Positions 44,607 through 59,600 of a stretch of 64,000 bases of DNA are shown here, piece after piece. Under the pieces are notes generated by a model. The model was not told the origin of the DNA and searched no databases. It was given only the letters and a program-made list of their open reading frames with translations. Origin of the DNA: Ditylenchus dipsaci (taxonomy: Eukaryota > Nematoda > Chromadorea > Rhabditida > Anguinidae); contig SADC01000932.1 in assembly GCA_004194705.1 (NCBI GenBank), positions 62,001-126,000 on the forward strand. The letters run 5' to 3'. The position numbers and the translations under genes are program-made. The first letter of the stretch is position 1. The number at the start of each line of letters is the position of its first letter.

Positions 44607-47600
44607 ATGGAGCAAGTGCTTAATAAAATCGGTAATTCAACAGAAGCTAAAAGTATTGCTGGCTTAGCGGAGGCTATACAAAATGCTAAAGGTTGATTTT
44701 GAATAATACTTGTGTTAAAATTGTAAAGAAACTATTTTGTGATAAAGAAATAATAATAAATTATGAGTTGGGATTTTGTTCCAGATGGTGTAACTAAAAA
44801 CAAGGAACAGCCGCGCATGACAGCAGGCATAAGTGCTTTCAATGTTTTTCCATTGCTTTGGCTGCGCATGGAAACAAACACAAGAATATTGGACATTTGG
44901 CAGTTGAAGGACTGCAGGTCAGTGCTAATTTAGGCAGATTATTGCTGTAGAAATTTCTAAATGCGATAGAGGTGCCTATCGGCGCCTCTTATTCCTAGTG
45001 ATTATTATTGCTCTAAAAATTTGAAAAAATCGCTAATTCGAATAATGTCACAAAAGAGCCCAGAATACCTGACGCTGATAATACTAGTCTATAACGATTG
45101 TAAAATAAGTTAATTTACTCATACCAAAGCAAAAAGGCAGGCATAAAGGGCCAACGATTTTATTATTGCTTTGCAGATGATTCTAAGAGATCCAATTTTG
45201 TCCACTGACAAAAATACGTCACGAGAATCAGAGAGTATTAGCGCTCAAATGCTGAAAAGTCTCGAGCCAGTTTCTACATGGAACAACCAGGTACAGTGCC
45301 AGGTGCTCACGGTAGTGTAATTTTTAAGGTGTTAAATGTGTTTTTTACAAATCGTCATTATTTTGAGGTTATTGTACAACTAATATCCTCAAACGAGTTC
45401 CAAATCACACTCACAGATGTTTACGCGGCTATACAAGTAAATTACATCATAATGTCTTCAACTAATTTGGGCAAAATAAGCAGCTTGTGATTTTTTTACA
45501 GTGGATGATTCAAAAATTATTCGGGCCCCAATTATTCAGTTTTCAGAATATTCAACTTACTCCTTCACGGTGTAAGTTGACAACAGCCAGAAAATATAGT
45601 TTGAGATGTGCGTGAATAAAATGCGAGAACATCATCACCGCTATTATAACTGGCCGTCTGCCATCCCTATCCAGTGAAGTGACATCCACTGGTTTTATTA
45701 CGGTCAGAAAAGCATTAGCTTAAGCCTAACAAAGCTAATTGTACTATTCGATCGCCAGCCGTACGACTGTCTGATTTTTTTGTCAGCGTTGTCTATGCGG
45801 AAAAGTGGACGGGAATGGCCAACGGCGTGTTTCCTTTGACTACTGGTTGGGACTGAATAAAAAAACACTTACCAAATTTTCTGAGGGCTATTGTGATACA
45901 GGAAATGTAAATGAAACATGAAACTCTAGATTTGCTCAACAACTTATTCCACAACAGAAGAGCCTGGGGTGAAGCTAGGGGTTCGTGCAGGTAAAAACCA
46001 TTGAACTTACCAATGGCTCAAAGTGTGTTTTTGTTTGCAGCTCTAACCCAGATGCTCAACTCCTATTGTTTGAATCGCCAGGCCAGGGCGGTAGTAATTT
46101 CACTTTTTCACACCGACCATTGACTTATTTGCCTTATTATAAGGAGGGGGGTGGCCAGGAAGAGCTAGCTGTGCTTATGGACACCACTTCTCTGCTGAAT
46201 CATATCCTTTCCAAGCTCAACTTCACTTCCACTGCTGACAAAGCAAGTGCCGATGAACTGCAACTGGCTTTGGATGGTGTTTACAGTGTGGTGAGTGTGC
46301 AACCACTGAACTTTCACAGGCACCTCCCCTCTTTAATTTGTTGAAGTAGGTGTTTTAGTAACTGTTAATAATTTTGATTTTGTTATGTAGAATAGAGTTG
46401 ATTCCCGCTCTAATATGTTTGATGCAAACGTGTGAAGAGAAAGACAAATCGCCCTCTAGTAGCCGTAGACTACCACCCATTGTCAAGCAAATCAGTCTGA
46501 TGGCCAACAGCAGTAATGCCAAAGCGGTGGCCGCAGCCAAGCAAGCTGGATGTGTTCTAGCTTCAGCTGAAGTTACTCGATCTTTCTACCAGTAAATTTT
46601 TAACAAATTTCATAGAGTGTGCCAACATCATTTTCTTTGGTATTCTTTCTTACAAAAAACAAATTGTAGGTAGTAAACTGAATAATAGGGATTTCGTTCG
46701 AGTCCGCCTTAACGTGCGCTGTCGACAAATTCTGATCCAATATTTATTTTTACCTCAACGTCAACAGCTAAAATAGAGATAAATATTAAAGGGAGGGTGA
46801 CAGCTTTTAAGGAGATAGTCTCGACATGAAAGGATTCATCCAAGTTTTTTTGTTTTTTAACTATGGTTTTGGACCATATGTTGTCGACAATTCGGTGTTG
46901 TGCTATCAGACAAATTTGTGCAAAATGAAAACTTGGATTAGCAACATCGATATCAGAATTCCTAAATTCTTTCAAAAAATGCCCTCAAAATTGAAATGGA
47001 CAATACTTTTTTCTCCGCTTAATTCACTTTTTTCTTCGCCTAATTTTTTTTCCGCCTAAAACACTTTTTTCTCCGCCTAATTTACTTCTTTTTCCGCCTA
47101 ATTTACTCTTTTTTCCGCCTAATTTTGATTCTCGACACGAAATCAACCATTTTTAAAATTTTTTGTGTGAAATTCAGGGGTGGGCAAAGACCAGATGGCT
47201 GGAAACCCACTCCGGAATGGCCAAAAGGCCAAAATTATTGGTTTTTTGGAGGTTTACTAAAGGGGGAGTAAACTTTTCGAGAAAAATCGATTGAGCGGAT
47301 CAGATTTCGGGTCCGATCGGCTTAATCGCTCAGAATTTCAGGTTTATGGTGGTTTCGAGTGGTTCAGGTGGAGTTGTGGGCGATTAAGCCGATCGGACCC
47401 GAAATCCGATCCGCTCAATCGATTTTTCTCGAAAAGTTTACTCCCCCTCTAGTAAACCCCCAAAAAACCAATAATTTTGGTGTTTTGGCCATTCCGGAGT
47501 GGGTTTCCAGCCATCTGGTCTTTGCCCACCCCTGAATTTCACACAAAAAATTTTAAAAATGGTTGATTTCGTGTCGAGAATCAAAATTAGGCGAAAAAAA

Positions 47601-50600
47601 GAGTAAATTAGGCGGAAAAAGAAGTAAATTAGGCGGAGAAAAAAGTGTTTTAGGCGGAAAAAAAATTAGGCGGAAAAAAAAGTGAATTAGGCGGAGAAAA
47701 AAGTATTGTCCAATTGAAATGTAAAAGCAAACGAATCATTTATTTTTGGATGATCTTTTTCCTTTTTCATTTTCGTTTTCGGGCCATTTTTTGAAAGAAT
47801 TCAGGAATTCTGATATTGATGATGCTGATCCAAGTTTTAATTTTGCACAAGTTTGTCTGATACAACAATACCAAATTGTCGACAACATATGGCTCCAAAA
47901 CCATAAATAAAAAACAAAAAACTTGGATGAAGTCTCCGTGCCGAGACTATCTCCTTAACAGCTTTCACCCTCTCTTTAAGCGGAAACATATTCTTAGATG
48001 ATTTTTGATCAGAGTTGAAACATAATATCACTTCCCACATAGATATTTATCTCTACTTTAGTTTTCGATGTTACAACAAGAGTTGATTTTGAGTTGAAAA
48101 ATTAAATTGGTACAAAAAATAAAAATGACCTTTTGGGCCAATTAAATAAGTACCAAGCTAACCATCGCTATCACACCATCCCTGGAACTGGTCCTTATTG
48201 ACTTTATACTGAGGGCGGTGTTAGAGCAAGGGTTGGGCTGTATTTTTTATTTACGTAATTAGGAGGAGCGTTTTTGGTATTCATTGCCAACCTGATAAAA
48301 AAAATTCTACATTTTTTGTTTTCTTCATTTACTTTCTGAAATTTGAAGAGTGGTGGAGCAAGTGCTTCGTCTATTTTCTAGAACAGCTGTGCTGCCAGTT
48401 GAAGGTGAAGATGAAATGCGGCTTCTCAACGAACTCTACCGGTAGATTATCAAAGCAATTATAGCAGTATATATGTCAAGAGTATAATTTGTAGCTCTTC
48501 TCTGCTCGTTCCACCACCATCAAAACGGCTGGAAGCCTTGAAATTAATCAAAAGGGTGATCATTTTTTTAAATTTACGTGCAAATTTCTTTTCCTTTTTA
48601 GATGAGCACTAACCCAGCCAGGTTGGCAGATTTACTGGAGTTGATGGCTGTTGAACCGAATTTCTGGCTGGTCACACTGGGGTGTCTGGAAGAGTGCAGT
48701 CAGTGCAGCTCTAGTCCAGAGATTTGCGTAGAAAGTGTAAGGAGTCTACAAGCACTGGTTGGTCCCAACTTTTTTTTTCTTCAAAAAACCATGGTTTCCG
48801 CGCGCAGCGGCATGTCCGAAATTTGAATTGGCGGGGGAAAGTTCTCTTTCGTCTCTAACTGTACTCTTTTGAGTCGTCCGGAATAAGCCAAAAGAGTACA
48901 GTTAGAGACTAAAAGAAGTCCCCCGCCAATTCAAATTTTGCACATGCTGCTGCGCGCAAAAACCATGGTTTTTTAAAGTGGGAGAGCTCTTAAGCAAATT
49001 TTCGGCACACTTATCTATTTCTACCTATAGGCCGAAAACCCGCTCAAGAGTCCACCCTCGCCCCAACTAAACACATATTCGGGGTGAGATTTGAGCCTTT
49101 AGATGAACTCTTTACTGAATTTTGTGTGTGACAAAGAGCAGTTTCAACATGCTGGTTTTTCAAAACATTTTTTGATCGTGTATACAAACATTGTCAGGAA
49201 AGTCAAGGCAATGAAGAAAATTCAGATACAGGTTGGACTTGCGTTTCTAATTATTTCTTAATTTTGTTTTTTGGTTCAGGAGACCAACGCCAAATTAGAA
49301 TTATGAAGGCAAATGGGCAACAATTGTCTTCTAACCCGGTAACTTTATATGTGTCAAGTGTAAACTTACAACCTAAATATTGCCGGGTGTAAAGTTACTC
49401 CATCAAAAATAGCATAAGATATATTTCGCACGCTTTTGTTAAAGTTTCGGTCTAATTTCTAGAGTTGCGTGTACCTGACTCTAATGATAATCTACCGACT
49501 TATTTTCTTCTTCAGCCACATCGGTCTTCCAGTGCCTCATCTGCGGCAGAATTCTCAACTCACTGAAAAGTCAGCTTTCTGACTGGTTCAGACCAAAGAT
49601 TTCAATGAACTTAACAAGCAAATAGAGCGATTTGCTGTAGGTGCATGCAACGGTAACTAACGGCAAATTGATATAAATACACGCAGACCTTGAGTTTAGA
49701 GCTTTGTAACAACCTGAAATCAGAGTGTTCACAAGAAGCTACTCTTAATCCTGAATTCATCTACCTAACCACTTATGCAGTGCTCAGCTATTCTTTTCGT
49801 ATGGCTGCTGCCGGTGCTGTTTATCTAGATAAAGTCGGTTTTTATTCCGAAGTTTTTTTAGTGGTGAGATGAGTTACAGACTTTTTAGGCTTGGTTGCTC
49901 TCAAAAGTTCATGGCAGCGAAGCATTTGTAAATGACTCCTGGCTAGTCGAGCTCTACGAGTCTCTTTGCGCCAGTGAAAACATTTTTGAAAAGTTAGAGG
50001 TGTCTCAAACTGCCTTGGAACGGCTGATTCATGGTATGTCATAAAGCAATAGATTTGTCTCCCCAGCCATTTTCAAATATGAAATGAGAAAACCCATTTT
50101 TGGTAAAAAAAATATTCCAGGGCATCCTGCAGGGGAACATGTCCACAGCAGTCTGAGACAAACATGAGAAATTAGAAATTTATAATTTTCATTATTATAA
50201 TAATTTAAATATATGGTGAGCTGCTAAACATTACTTCAAACTATGTCTATCTATTTTCAGATTACGATGGCTTTGCGAACGCACCCATGACACTGAAAAC
50301 AGAACAAACCGAAAACATATTGAATAAATCCAGCGAGATCAAGACAAGTATTAATTTCCTTTTAAATCCATATCTCTATTATCTCTATTATTTAGTTGAG
50401 AAATGGCTGAAAATCCAATTGGCTTCATGTTGGAGCAGTATACTTATCATCCTGACCAGGTTCTCACCTAAGATACAGGAAAAGAAGTCGATGATATCAA
50501 CAAACACAGCAGACCAGAAGACATGCTTGAATGGGGCTGAAGAGACCCTGGAATGCATTCAAGACATGACTTCATTACTGCTTACATTTGGCATGGACAA

Positions 50601-53600
50601 AGAGATGTGCTGGGTTTATGAGAGACTGGCTGAAGAGGTGTGTCAGCTGGAAGACCTCAGGCAAATGGTCACCACCGGGGTTGCTGCTTCCAAAAAACCT
50701 CTCCAGGTTCTGCTCAACAGAAATGATGCTTTGGCCATTGACTTGCTGATCACCAATGCTATTGAGTGTGGCAGCTTGGCTAACCAAACGTGGAAATATG
50801 TGGTGAGGTAGATGGTTTTTAACAGTTTTAGCTATTATTGAAGGAGTACATTTGTCTTTATAGATGTGTGGAATATGTTTCTGAACTAGGCAAGTTTTTT
50901 TTCTAGAAAAGCCCTCTTTGGTTTTAAAAAGTTTTAATTTTTTAAATTAAAAATTAGCGGGTGGTGTTTAATTTTAAATCCAAATTTCTAAAAAATGACG
51001 ACGAACTTCTGATACTTCAAGTAAGAGTAGTATTTGAAATACTACTTTTTTAGTATTTTAAATAATACTTTTTACCTAACATACGCGGGTCTACCCTTGC
51101 CTAAGCCTAAAAAGGGATATTTGAAATACTACTTTTACTTAAAACAAATTGGACCACTATTTCGATTGCGGAAATACCATATACCCTAGATAGGTAATTC
51201 ACCCATTATGTTACAGTCCAAATTTAGGTGCAAAGTTGGTAGAACGTCATTTAAAAATAAGGCCCTATTTGAAATGAACCAACCTTTGGTTTGCCTATTT
51301 TAGGACTATTTTCCAAGAAAAAGTTGATGTTTGCTGAGAGCAAAATTTGATCCTGTGACTATGCCTTGGTCTCCTAAGGCAATTCAAAAAAAAATTTGGT
51401 CCCTGTGGTTTTTGGCTACTTTCAAGTAGGCTACTTTCAAGGAAGTTTCAACTGACCATAACTAATTGTCGTAGGGTCGATCTTTATTTTTTAAATTTTT
51501 TCCATTTAAGCAAATCGACTATTGTGCATAAATTGGGACAAAAATGTTTTCTAAATGGTTGTCGGAATCGGCCCAATAAATTGAAACTAAAATTTCCGAT
51601 AATTTTTTTTTATTAATTTTGTTCATATCAGGAAGATGTGAAGATCTTTTGCATAGTATTCGAACCACTGATTTTTCTGAAGTTTTCGATAGAGATTTTA
51701 AAAATTTTAATTCCGATTTTTCAACAATCAAAAATTGGGACAAAAAAATCTAAAATTGAAAAACTGGTGCACCCTTCTCCTTAAATACCTTATTTCCTCT
51801 AATAAGTGCCCCGGGGCGCTTATTAGAAGCATGCAATTTTTTCAAACTTCAAGTGGTTAAAAACTCGTGTTTTAATTTACTGATTGAGCAGTGTAAAAAG
51901 TGCCTGTTAGATTTTTGAAATCCCTCGCAGGCACTTTTTAGACAGCTCAAACAGTAAATAAAAACATAAATTTTAGACCACTTGAAGTTAGGGGCCGCAA
52001 TTATAGGAAATACGGTAATAGAAAAGAGTTAGCCGTAAATGGATTGAATAGTGCTATATATAGTTGCAGAATCAATTCAACTAGTTTTAGAGCGCTACCT
52101 ATTTCAATCAATCAAGCAGCACACTAACTATGACACCTCGTCAGCCATTCCCGAAACCCAGGGCAGTCTGCAAGATATGTTGCTGAAGCATTCCCAAAAT
52201 GAATTGTCGCCCACAATGACAGGCAAAGTTTTGGATGAATTGTTGCTGAAGATAGACAAGTGGGTCTATCACTATTCAAGCTTAATCACAAATAATGATT
52301 TAGTTTGTTCGAGGAAGCTCCGAAGCGACTTAATCTGCCATCCCTGTGCTCTCTTCTACAAGCCCTGATATCTGCCAATGAAGATAACCTGAAGTACTCT
52401 GATTCCAACTCTGGCTGTTCCCCTACTCTTCTGGTCACTTCCTGCATCATACTCCAGAGGATTACAAAACTAGTGTCTGGAGTTTCAGATCGCCATCTGA
52501 TTCACTTGATGAACACATGGAACTGTGTCAAAAATCACTTTATTGAGGTTAGCTTATTGGGTTTAAAATAGGATTGTCGTTTTTTTATTGCTAACATTGA
52601 TCATTTAAATCTTAGTTTTTTTAAGTACTCAACATTAGCAATAAGACACTTGAATTACAAACAATTACTCTTTTTAAAAATCTTAAAATGGAAATACTTA
52701 TTATTCTGACAAGATTTTTCACGGAGCGGAAAGCCCAAAATCTAAACTTTCAGAATTACGGATGGTGGGTCAAAATTCAATTTTTTTTGTAAAATCACTA
52801 AAGTTAAAAAAAATCGAAATTTCGTAAAAAGTTACATATTTAAATTTAGCTCAAATAGCAACAATAGTGGCTATATTTTTCTGTTTTTTAAAAACTACCG
52901 TGTAGATCCGACTCTCAGCTTTCGTTTGAGTATAAACATGGCCATTTGAGTAATAAAAATATCGTATAAATTTTCATTTTAAAATCAACATCCAATTGAT
53001 CAAAAATAGAGAAATTTCAGAAAAATTCTTTTTTTGTGCTAAAGGAAAAATGCGATATTGGCAGTTTTCGGGAATGTGACCTGCTATGGCGACTGATTTA
53101 GCGACTAATATGTTTATTGACACAAAATAATCATAAAAAATCACGAAAGTCAACAAAAAATCATATACAAACAAAAAATTGTCAATGATTTTTGTCCTGG
53201 TGGGGAAAATAGGCTTTTCGCAGTGCTCTAAAATTTTTTCTACAAAAAAAATATTGTGACTAAAAACCAGTAAAAGGATGATTTCACCAGTGCTATTGCT
53301 ACTTTGAAGAACATTTTGCTATTTTGAAGAAAAAAACTCTAAAAACTCAAAAATAAAAAAGATTTGGGGTCCCAAAAAAGGACAATTTTTTTTTAAAAAA
53401 GACACCTGGGAGCCTTCGACTTTCGCAATTTTTGAAATTCGACACACCGTCACCCCCATCATTTTTTTATAAAACAATGGTTAAAAGTACCCAAATATCA
53501 GTCCCAGATCCCAGAAAAAGTACGTAAGAGATTTTTCAGTCCCGCCTAACATACGCTGGCCGACCGGGCCTAATCCTTAAAAGGGTAGTTACAGTGATTG

Positions 53601-56600
53601 GGGGGGGGAGTAAGAGGTATTCTATACTAGCGCCCTAATTTCTTTTTTCGCCACAAAAAAACCCTTTATAAAACTTTTGCATAACTTGGAAAAAATATGA
53701 TACATTTATGCAATAATTTTATATTTTCATCTTACAATTAGTATTGTTCATAGATCTCGTTTGCAAAGTTCCCAGAGGAAGTCACTCGCCTGTCCATCAG
53801 TTGCATCCATGAATGTGTCAAAGCCCTCCTCCAACGTGAATATGTGGAGAATGGTCAAACCAAGAGCATGTTCAGGTTTAACCAAACGCTCTTCAACACA
53901 TTCGAAAGTATTTTGTGTACGGATGTTTCCAAGGCTGAAACTCAGGAGCACATTGTCACTGTTTTCGGCTCTTTTATTGAGGTGCGTAAGTATAGCCTAT
54001 ATTTAGTAATCTCTTTTTTACTTTTTGATGATTATTTTTAAATCCTCTAGATGGAGTCATGATTGGAGAGTGGTGTAAATGACGAAAAATTCGATATATA
54101 GAAATATTAAAAAACTGCAAAACTGAAGTAAAATCAAAAAATATTTTGTTGCTAAATCGCGAAAAGTAAATTACGAAAAATCTCAAGCCACAGAATTTCC
54201 TAATTTTGAAATCCGACTTTGGCACTTTTAAGTTTTTTTTATCAGACAATGCCACAATTCATCCTTCTTCAAATTTAACAATGATCGTCACATTTCATAT
54301 TCTAAAATAAAACAGCAACGTAATCGATAATAATGACAAAAAAACAAAAAGGTGAATGCTTAAAAATAAATTATCGTCAAATTGGAAAAAAGACAAAATT
54401 GTCGTTGACATGTTTGTAAAAAGCGAAACTGTCTCATTGCCGTTTCTCGATTATATGTCAATTGAAAAGAGCTTTATAACAAGACATAGAGCACGAGTAG
54501 CTTAATTTGATATCAATTTGATGTCAAGGATTATTATTTTTTCAGGAACACTACGATAAAATCGGCTCTGGTTGGAAACCTTTATTTGGTGCTTTGAAGG
54601 TATCAAGACAATATTTTTTTCTGTGCAAGTAATTTTGTTTGTCCACTAAGGCATTGCGCATATCCAATGAATTGCTGGACAGTCATACCGGCACCTCAAC
54701 AGAATCGGATTATCAGGGGCCTCTGAAACTGCCTCCTGTTAAACTAGCTGTATTGGATGTGTTTAAGAAGTATCTAGCCATAAGAGATTCGTCTGTTCTG
54801 CTGTTTGCTATGTTGGAATACATGCATACTCTGATCCACTACTTGAAAGCCAGTGATATAGCCACACAAGGTGGGCATTGACTTTTGATAGAATGTGTAA
54901 ATCCGTTTGCAGAGTCATCTCCAACCAATCTAGAGCTGGAAAATGTGGTCAATGAAAGTGTGTTTGTGTTCCTCGCCAAAATCCAGACCATTCTCTTCAA
55001 ATTGTTTGAGGAACAGGGCCAGGTATTTGTCAACTCAACTCTTTTGCATCGGTTGGTTGAATCATCTTTTAATTTTATTATATCCAAACATCCCTAACTA
55101 TTCTTTTCATAATTCAGATTAGAGTTACGAGCCAGAAGTCACGATTTCGTGGACGACTCATATTACATCCAACGCACCAAGGACTTGCCTCGATTGTCCT
55201 CTCTTCTCTGTGAAAATGACAATTTTGGCATCTTTCCTTCTACACTGGACGAGCAATTTCCAATCAGTGAGTTGTTTTCCTATTTTTACAGCTTCGATAT
55301 AACGTGCTCTTATTCCCTCCCCCCAACCCTCAACTCCGTAACCAACCCCTTTCCGTTCAAGTCCGTTCCCCCGTTTTTAGCTCGGTTTTTGTATTTCTCT
55401 TACTGTATATCGAGACCCGCGGGTCTTTATGATGAATATACTGTCTATCGGCAAAGTTGAAATCCATGCGACTTTTCGCGGATTGGTAAATAAATGGTCG
55501 ATTCTTACAGATTATGTCTTTTAAAACCCTTCATTTTAGTGTTCCTGGCAGATATCCTAGATATGTTGGCAAAAAGTGGCTGAAAAGTAGGCTTGAACAC
55601 AAAAATTCCTCCAAAATCCAGGTCTAAATCGACCATCTCCAATTAGGAGGGAAAACATTTTAGAAGCGGCTTCAATCGTACGTGTTTGTGCTTCAAAAGA
55701 AGCTAAGATTTTACACTTCAGTGACTCAGTGAGATATCGGACATAAGTTTGCAAAAATTGGGGTAAAAAGGCAAAAATAGGCGGAAAAATCATTGGAGAG
55801 AATTTAAAAAGTATGACCGACACGAGTCCAAATACTATATGTAGATCAGGGCTCGTAATCGTCCTTTTTAAAAAGATTTTTCCTTTTTTTCGAGAGCCAA
55901 AATCTTTTTTATTTTTGAATTTTTTAGTCAAAATCTTTTTTTTCGCTCTAAAATAGCAATAAGCACTGGATAAAATGAAATAAAATATTTTTTTTACATA
56001 AATGTCCTTTTTTGAAATTTTTCATTACGAACCCTGATGTAGATTCAAAATTGCAGAATTCGAAACCGTAGAAGTTCCCTGGAAAGCATTTAACCAACAA
56101 TTGCAATGTATTTGTGAACTGGTGCTTAGTTTGGTGGAAGGAATGTCCGGATTGATGTTGACTTGCACTCAACTCATATACTCTAAACTAATTACTGGCT
56201 TGGCCGAGTTGATCTCCATCATCAACAGTTCTAAAATTGGTGTTGTTTTGGGTAGTTAGAGTGATTCAACCTAATTGTTTTGTTCAGGTCTTGAGTTTGG
56301 TGCTTTCTGTTTGAGCACTCTGATTCTACCCAGCCTGCAAAAATGGGTGAGAAGGGAAGCAGCTGGGCAAGGATTTGTTGCTACTAGTCAATTGTCTCAG
56401 TCCATGAAAAATCTAAAGCAATCTATGGGCACATTCACGGAATCAGTGGTGGACTGTTTGGCTCAACTACCACGTACGTCTACTTATATGACCGAATAAT
56501 CGCAATTACTCTAATTTTTAAACCCTGATTTTGAGATTTTCGTCAGGCCATCCTTGTTTTATATGTTTTGAAATTAATTTACGACTACTTTAAAGGGGCA

Positions 56601-59600
56601 TGCCCGTGCGTTCAAAATTCACAGGAACTCGGGTTTGAGGTTAAATTGGGCCATGTTAAAGTTTAATTCGAGTAACTATTTAACTTTAAAAACGACGACC
56701 TAGTACCTTAACATTTAAAAGCCGGTTTGTGCTAATGGGAGCGTTTTGTTCAGAATTTTATGCTGAACAAGGTAGGAGAAAAAATTATCTGAAAAAGTTT
56801 TTTTTTGCGATTTATTTTACGTATTTATGGTTGGAGATACAGTCGACTCTCGATATAACGACCCCGATATAACGTCCACCTGGACTTCATTTGGTTGGTT
56901 CATGAAGAAATTAAGCCAAAGTGACGCTCTATATAACGTCCGCTCGATACAACGTCCAGCTCGATATAACGTCCAAATCGGCCGGTCCCAACTGTATTAA
57001 ATACTTTTGATATAACGTCCATGTCGATCCGGTCCAAATTTTCACTTGTGCCGACACGAAACATTTAAAAAATAGTCGGGAAATAGTCATTTTCTCGTCT
57101 CTCATTTTTTTTCGCACAATTTTCTGTCTCGCCCTTGTGGTGTGGTTGCTGTTGTGTAACTTGATTTTATTTTAGCAATCTACTCACAAATGGGAACTAC
57201 AGTAACGAAGCGCCGTGTTATCACCTTGGAAGTCAAGAAGCAGATCATCGATTCGTCGGCGGGAAAATCGTCATCTCAACTCAGCCATCAATTCGATATG
57301 CCGAAGTCAACGATTAAGACAATTCTGAGTGACAAAGATGCTATTCTCAGTGCTATTGAAGAAGGAATCGAGGCAAAGCGGGCTCGGGTGAAAACAGCGA
57401 AGCACAGCGATCTCGAAGAAGTTTACGATGGGTCAAAACGTTGAGAAGCCAAATTGTTCCAATAACAGGAGCTCTTTTGGTGGTAAGAATTCATGAGTTA
57501 TTATCCGGCTTCTGGTCTGAACTTCCTTTTTAGGAAAAAGCAAAAGAATTGGCGCAAGAGTTATCAAAGCCGCTAAGGACCTTGGCTTTCAAAAGTTGGC
57601 TTTCATTTCTGCTTTTGTGTTAAGTTTTGCTTGAAATGGGCTTAGGTGAACGTTGTACTTCGGGCAAAAAGAGTAAGGAAAGAATTACTGTGCTGGTTGA
57701 GTCAAACATGAGTGGGACAGAAAAAATGCCTTCACTAGTTATTGGAAAGTCAGCAAATCCTATGTGCTTCAAAAAGGCTCGGGTGCCAGTCGATTACAAG
57801 GCAAACAAGAAGGCGTGGATGACGGGTAGAATAATTTGTGAACGGGTTGGGCTCTTATCTTCGATCTTTTTCAGCGGACCTGTTCGAGACGTGGCTTAAG
57901 GAGTGGGATCGTAAGCTGAAACGCGAAAAAAAAAGTTCTCCTCTTTCTCGATAATTTCAGTGGTCATTGCAACATCAAGTTGGAGGAAATAACGGTGAAG
58001 TACTTCCCGCCGAACACGACAGCCGTGTCTCAGGTTTACTTTTATAATTCAACAGTCTTTCAACACTCTTCTTTCTTTCAGCCAATGGACCAGGGAATCA
58101 TACAAAATTCGAAAGTGCATTACAGGCGTAGTCTTCTTCGCGAGCGAATCTCGGCAATCGACGCAGGCATCGACTTCAAGTTCAATTTACTGATGGCGCT
58201 TTATCTTCTTCGGCGTGCTTGGAGGCAAGTGAAACCGGAAACAGTGAGGAAATGCTTTCAAAAGGCGGGATTCGTAATTAATGAGCAGGTTGGATTACAT
58301 GTATTCTGTCCATTTGATCAGTGAAAAGATTGTTGAATTTAGGAAGTGGAACAAGTACCGGAAGACAACCCGGATGATGACCTCAACATTCTTTGGGCCG
58401 AATTGAAAGCTGCGGGAGAAGCAGGAGGCGTGGAATTGGAGGACTACATCGCAGCTGATCAAAATCTCGTAACCGGTGGATTACTGACGTTAAAAGAAAT
58501 TGCAGCTTCCGTCTCAACAACTAATGTCGAAGAAGAGGACAGCGACTCTGACTTGGCTGAAATCGAAGAAGAGGAGCCAGAACAGCCGCCGGTCACAAAT
58601 CAGGAACTTAAGAAGCATTTGCTAGCAGTCCAGCGCTACATACAAGTCAATATTGCCGAGCCTGTCGTGCATGAATTGTTTGAGAAAAATTCGGCGACTT
58701 CCTGGCCAATGAACGTGTAAAGAGAATGAAACAGAAAAGTATTTTTAATTACTTTGCTCCTGATTAGTTATTGTTATTGATATGTTCTCATGGCAGCCTT
58801 CTATACTATTATAAAATGTTGTGTTGAGTGTTGGTATCAGGACTTATTCTTTTTGATAAAGTGGTGGAATGCGTGTAAGAGTTAATTGAAGTGATAGTTG
58901 AGTTTTTAACATTATTTGGATAGAAAATTTACTGTTTGCTTTTTGAGTTACGCTGAACTTAGATTAATTTTCATTGAAATTGAACAAGGCAAGAATAGCC
59001 CCCGAGCTAGTTGATATGTATGTTTAAATAAAACTTACTGCAAAAAACTCGATATAACGTCCATTTGATGGTTTGTAGATAATCTCCGCTCGATATAACG
59101 ACCCCCCGATATAACGTCCACTTCGGTCCGGTCCCCAGGTGGACGTTATATCGAGCGTCGACTGTATCCCACTTTGAGTTTTTTTTAGTTTTTCATTGTG
59201 AGTTTTTATCTGAAAAAATCGGTAAATATTTTTCGTTTTGATATATGTTAGTGTTAAAAGTCAAACCCTAAAAAAATTGGAAAAGTTTGAAAAAAAAGCC
59301 TTTAGCGCCTACTTTATCTAAACTTTTTTTGTACTGTCGTCAACTTTTAGGTTTCGGAAAAACCTTGAAAATTATCTTTAGCTCGTATAATTTGCGTAAA
59401 AACTTATTTCGTCTTTCAGAAGAAAATCCACGGTCCAGCCAGCTGCTTCAAGACACCTTGATTTTGTTGAATGAACAAATTGCTCATTCCTCTCACTTCA
59501 TCTCTGGGATCGGATGTTCTTGTCTAAAACATTTGTTATTATCAGCTGGACCCAAGTTCAACCACCAGCAGTGGAGTATTGTGGTGTGGAATGTGTGGAA

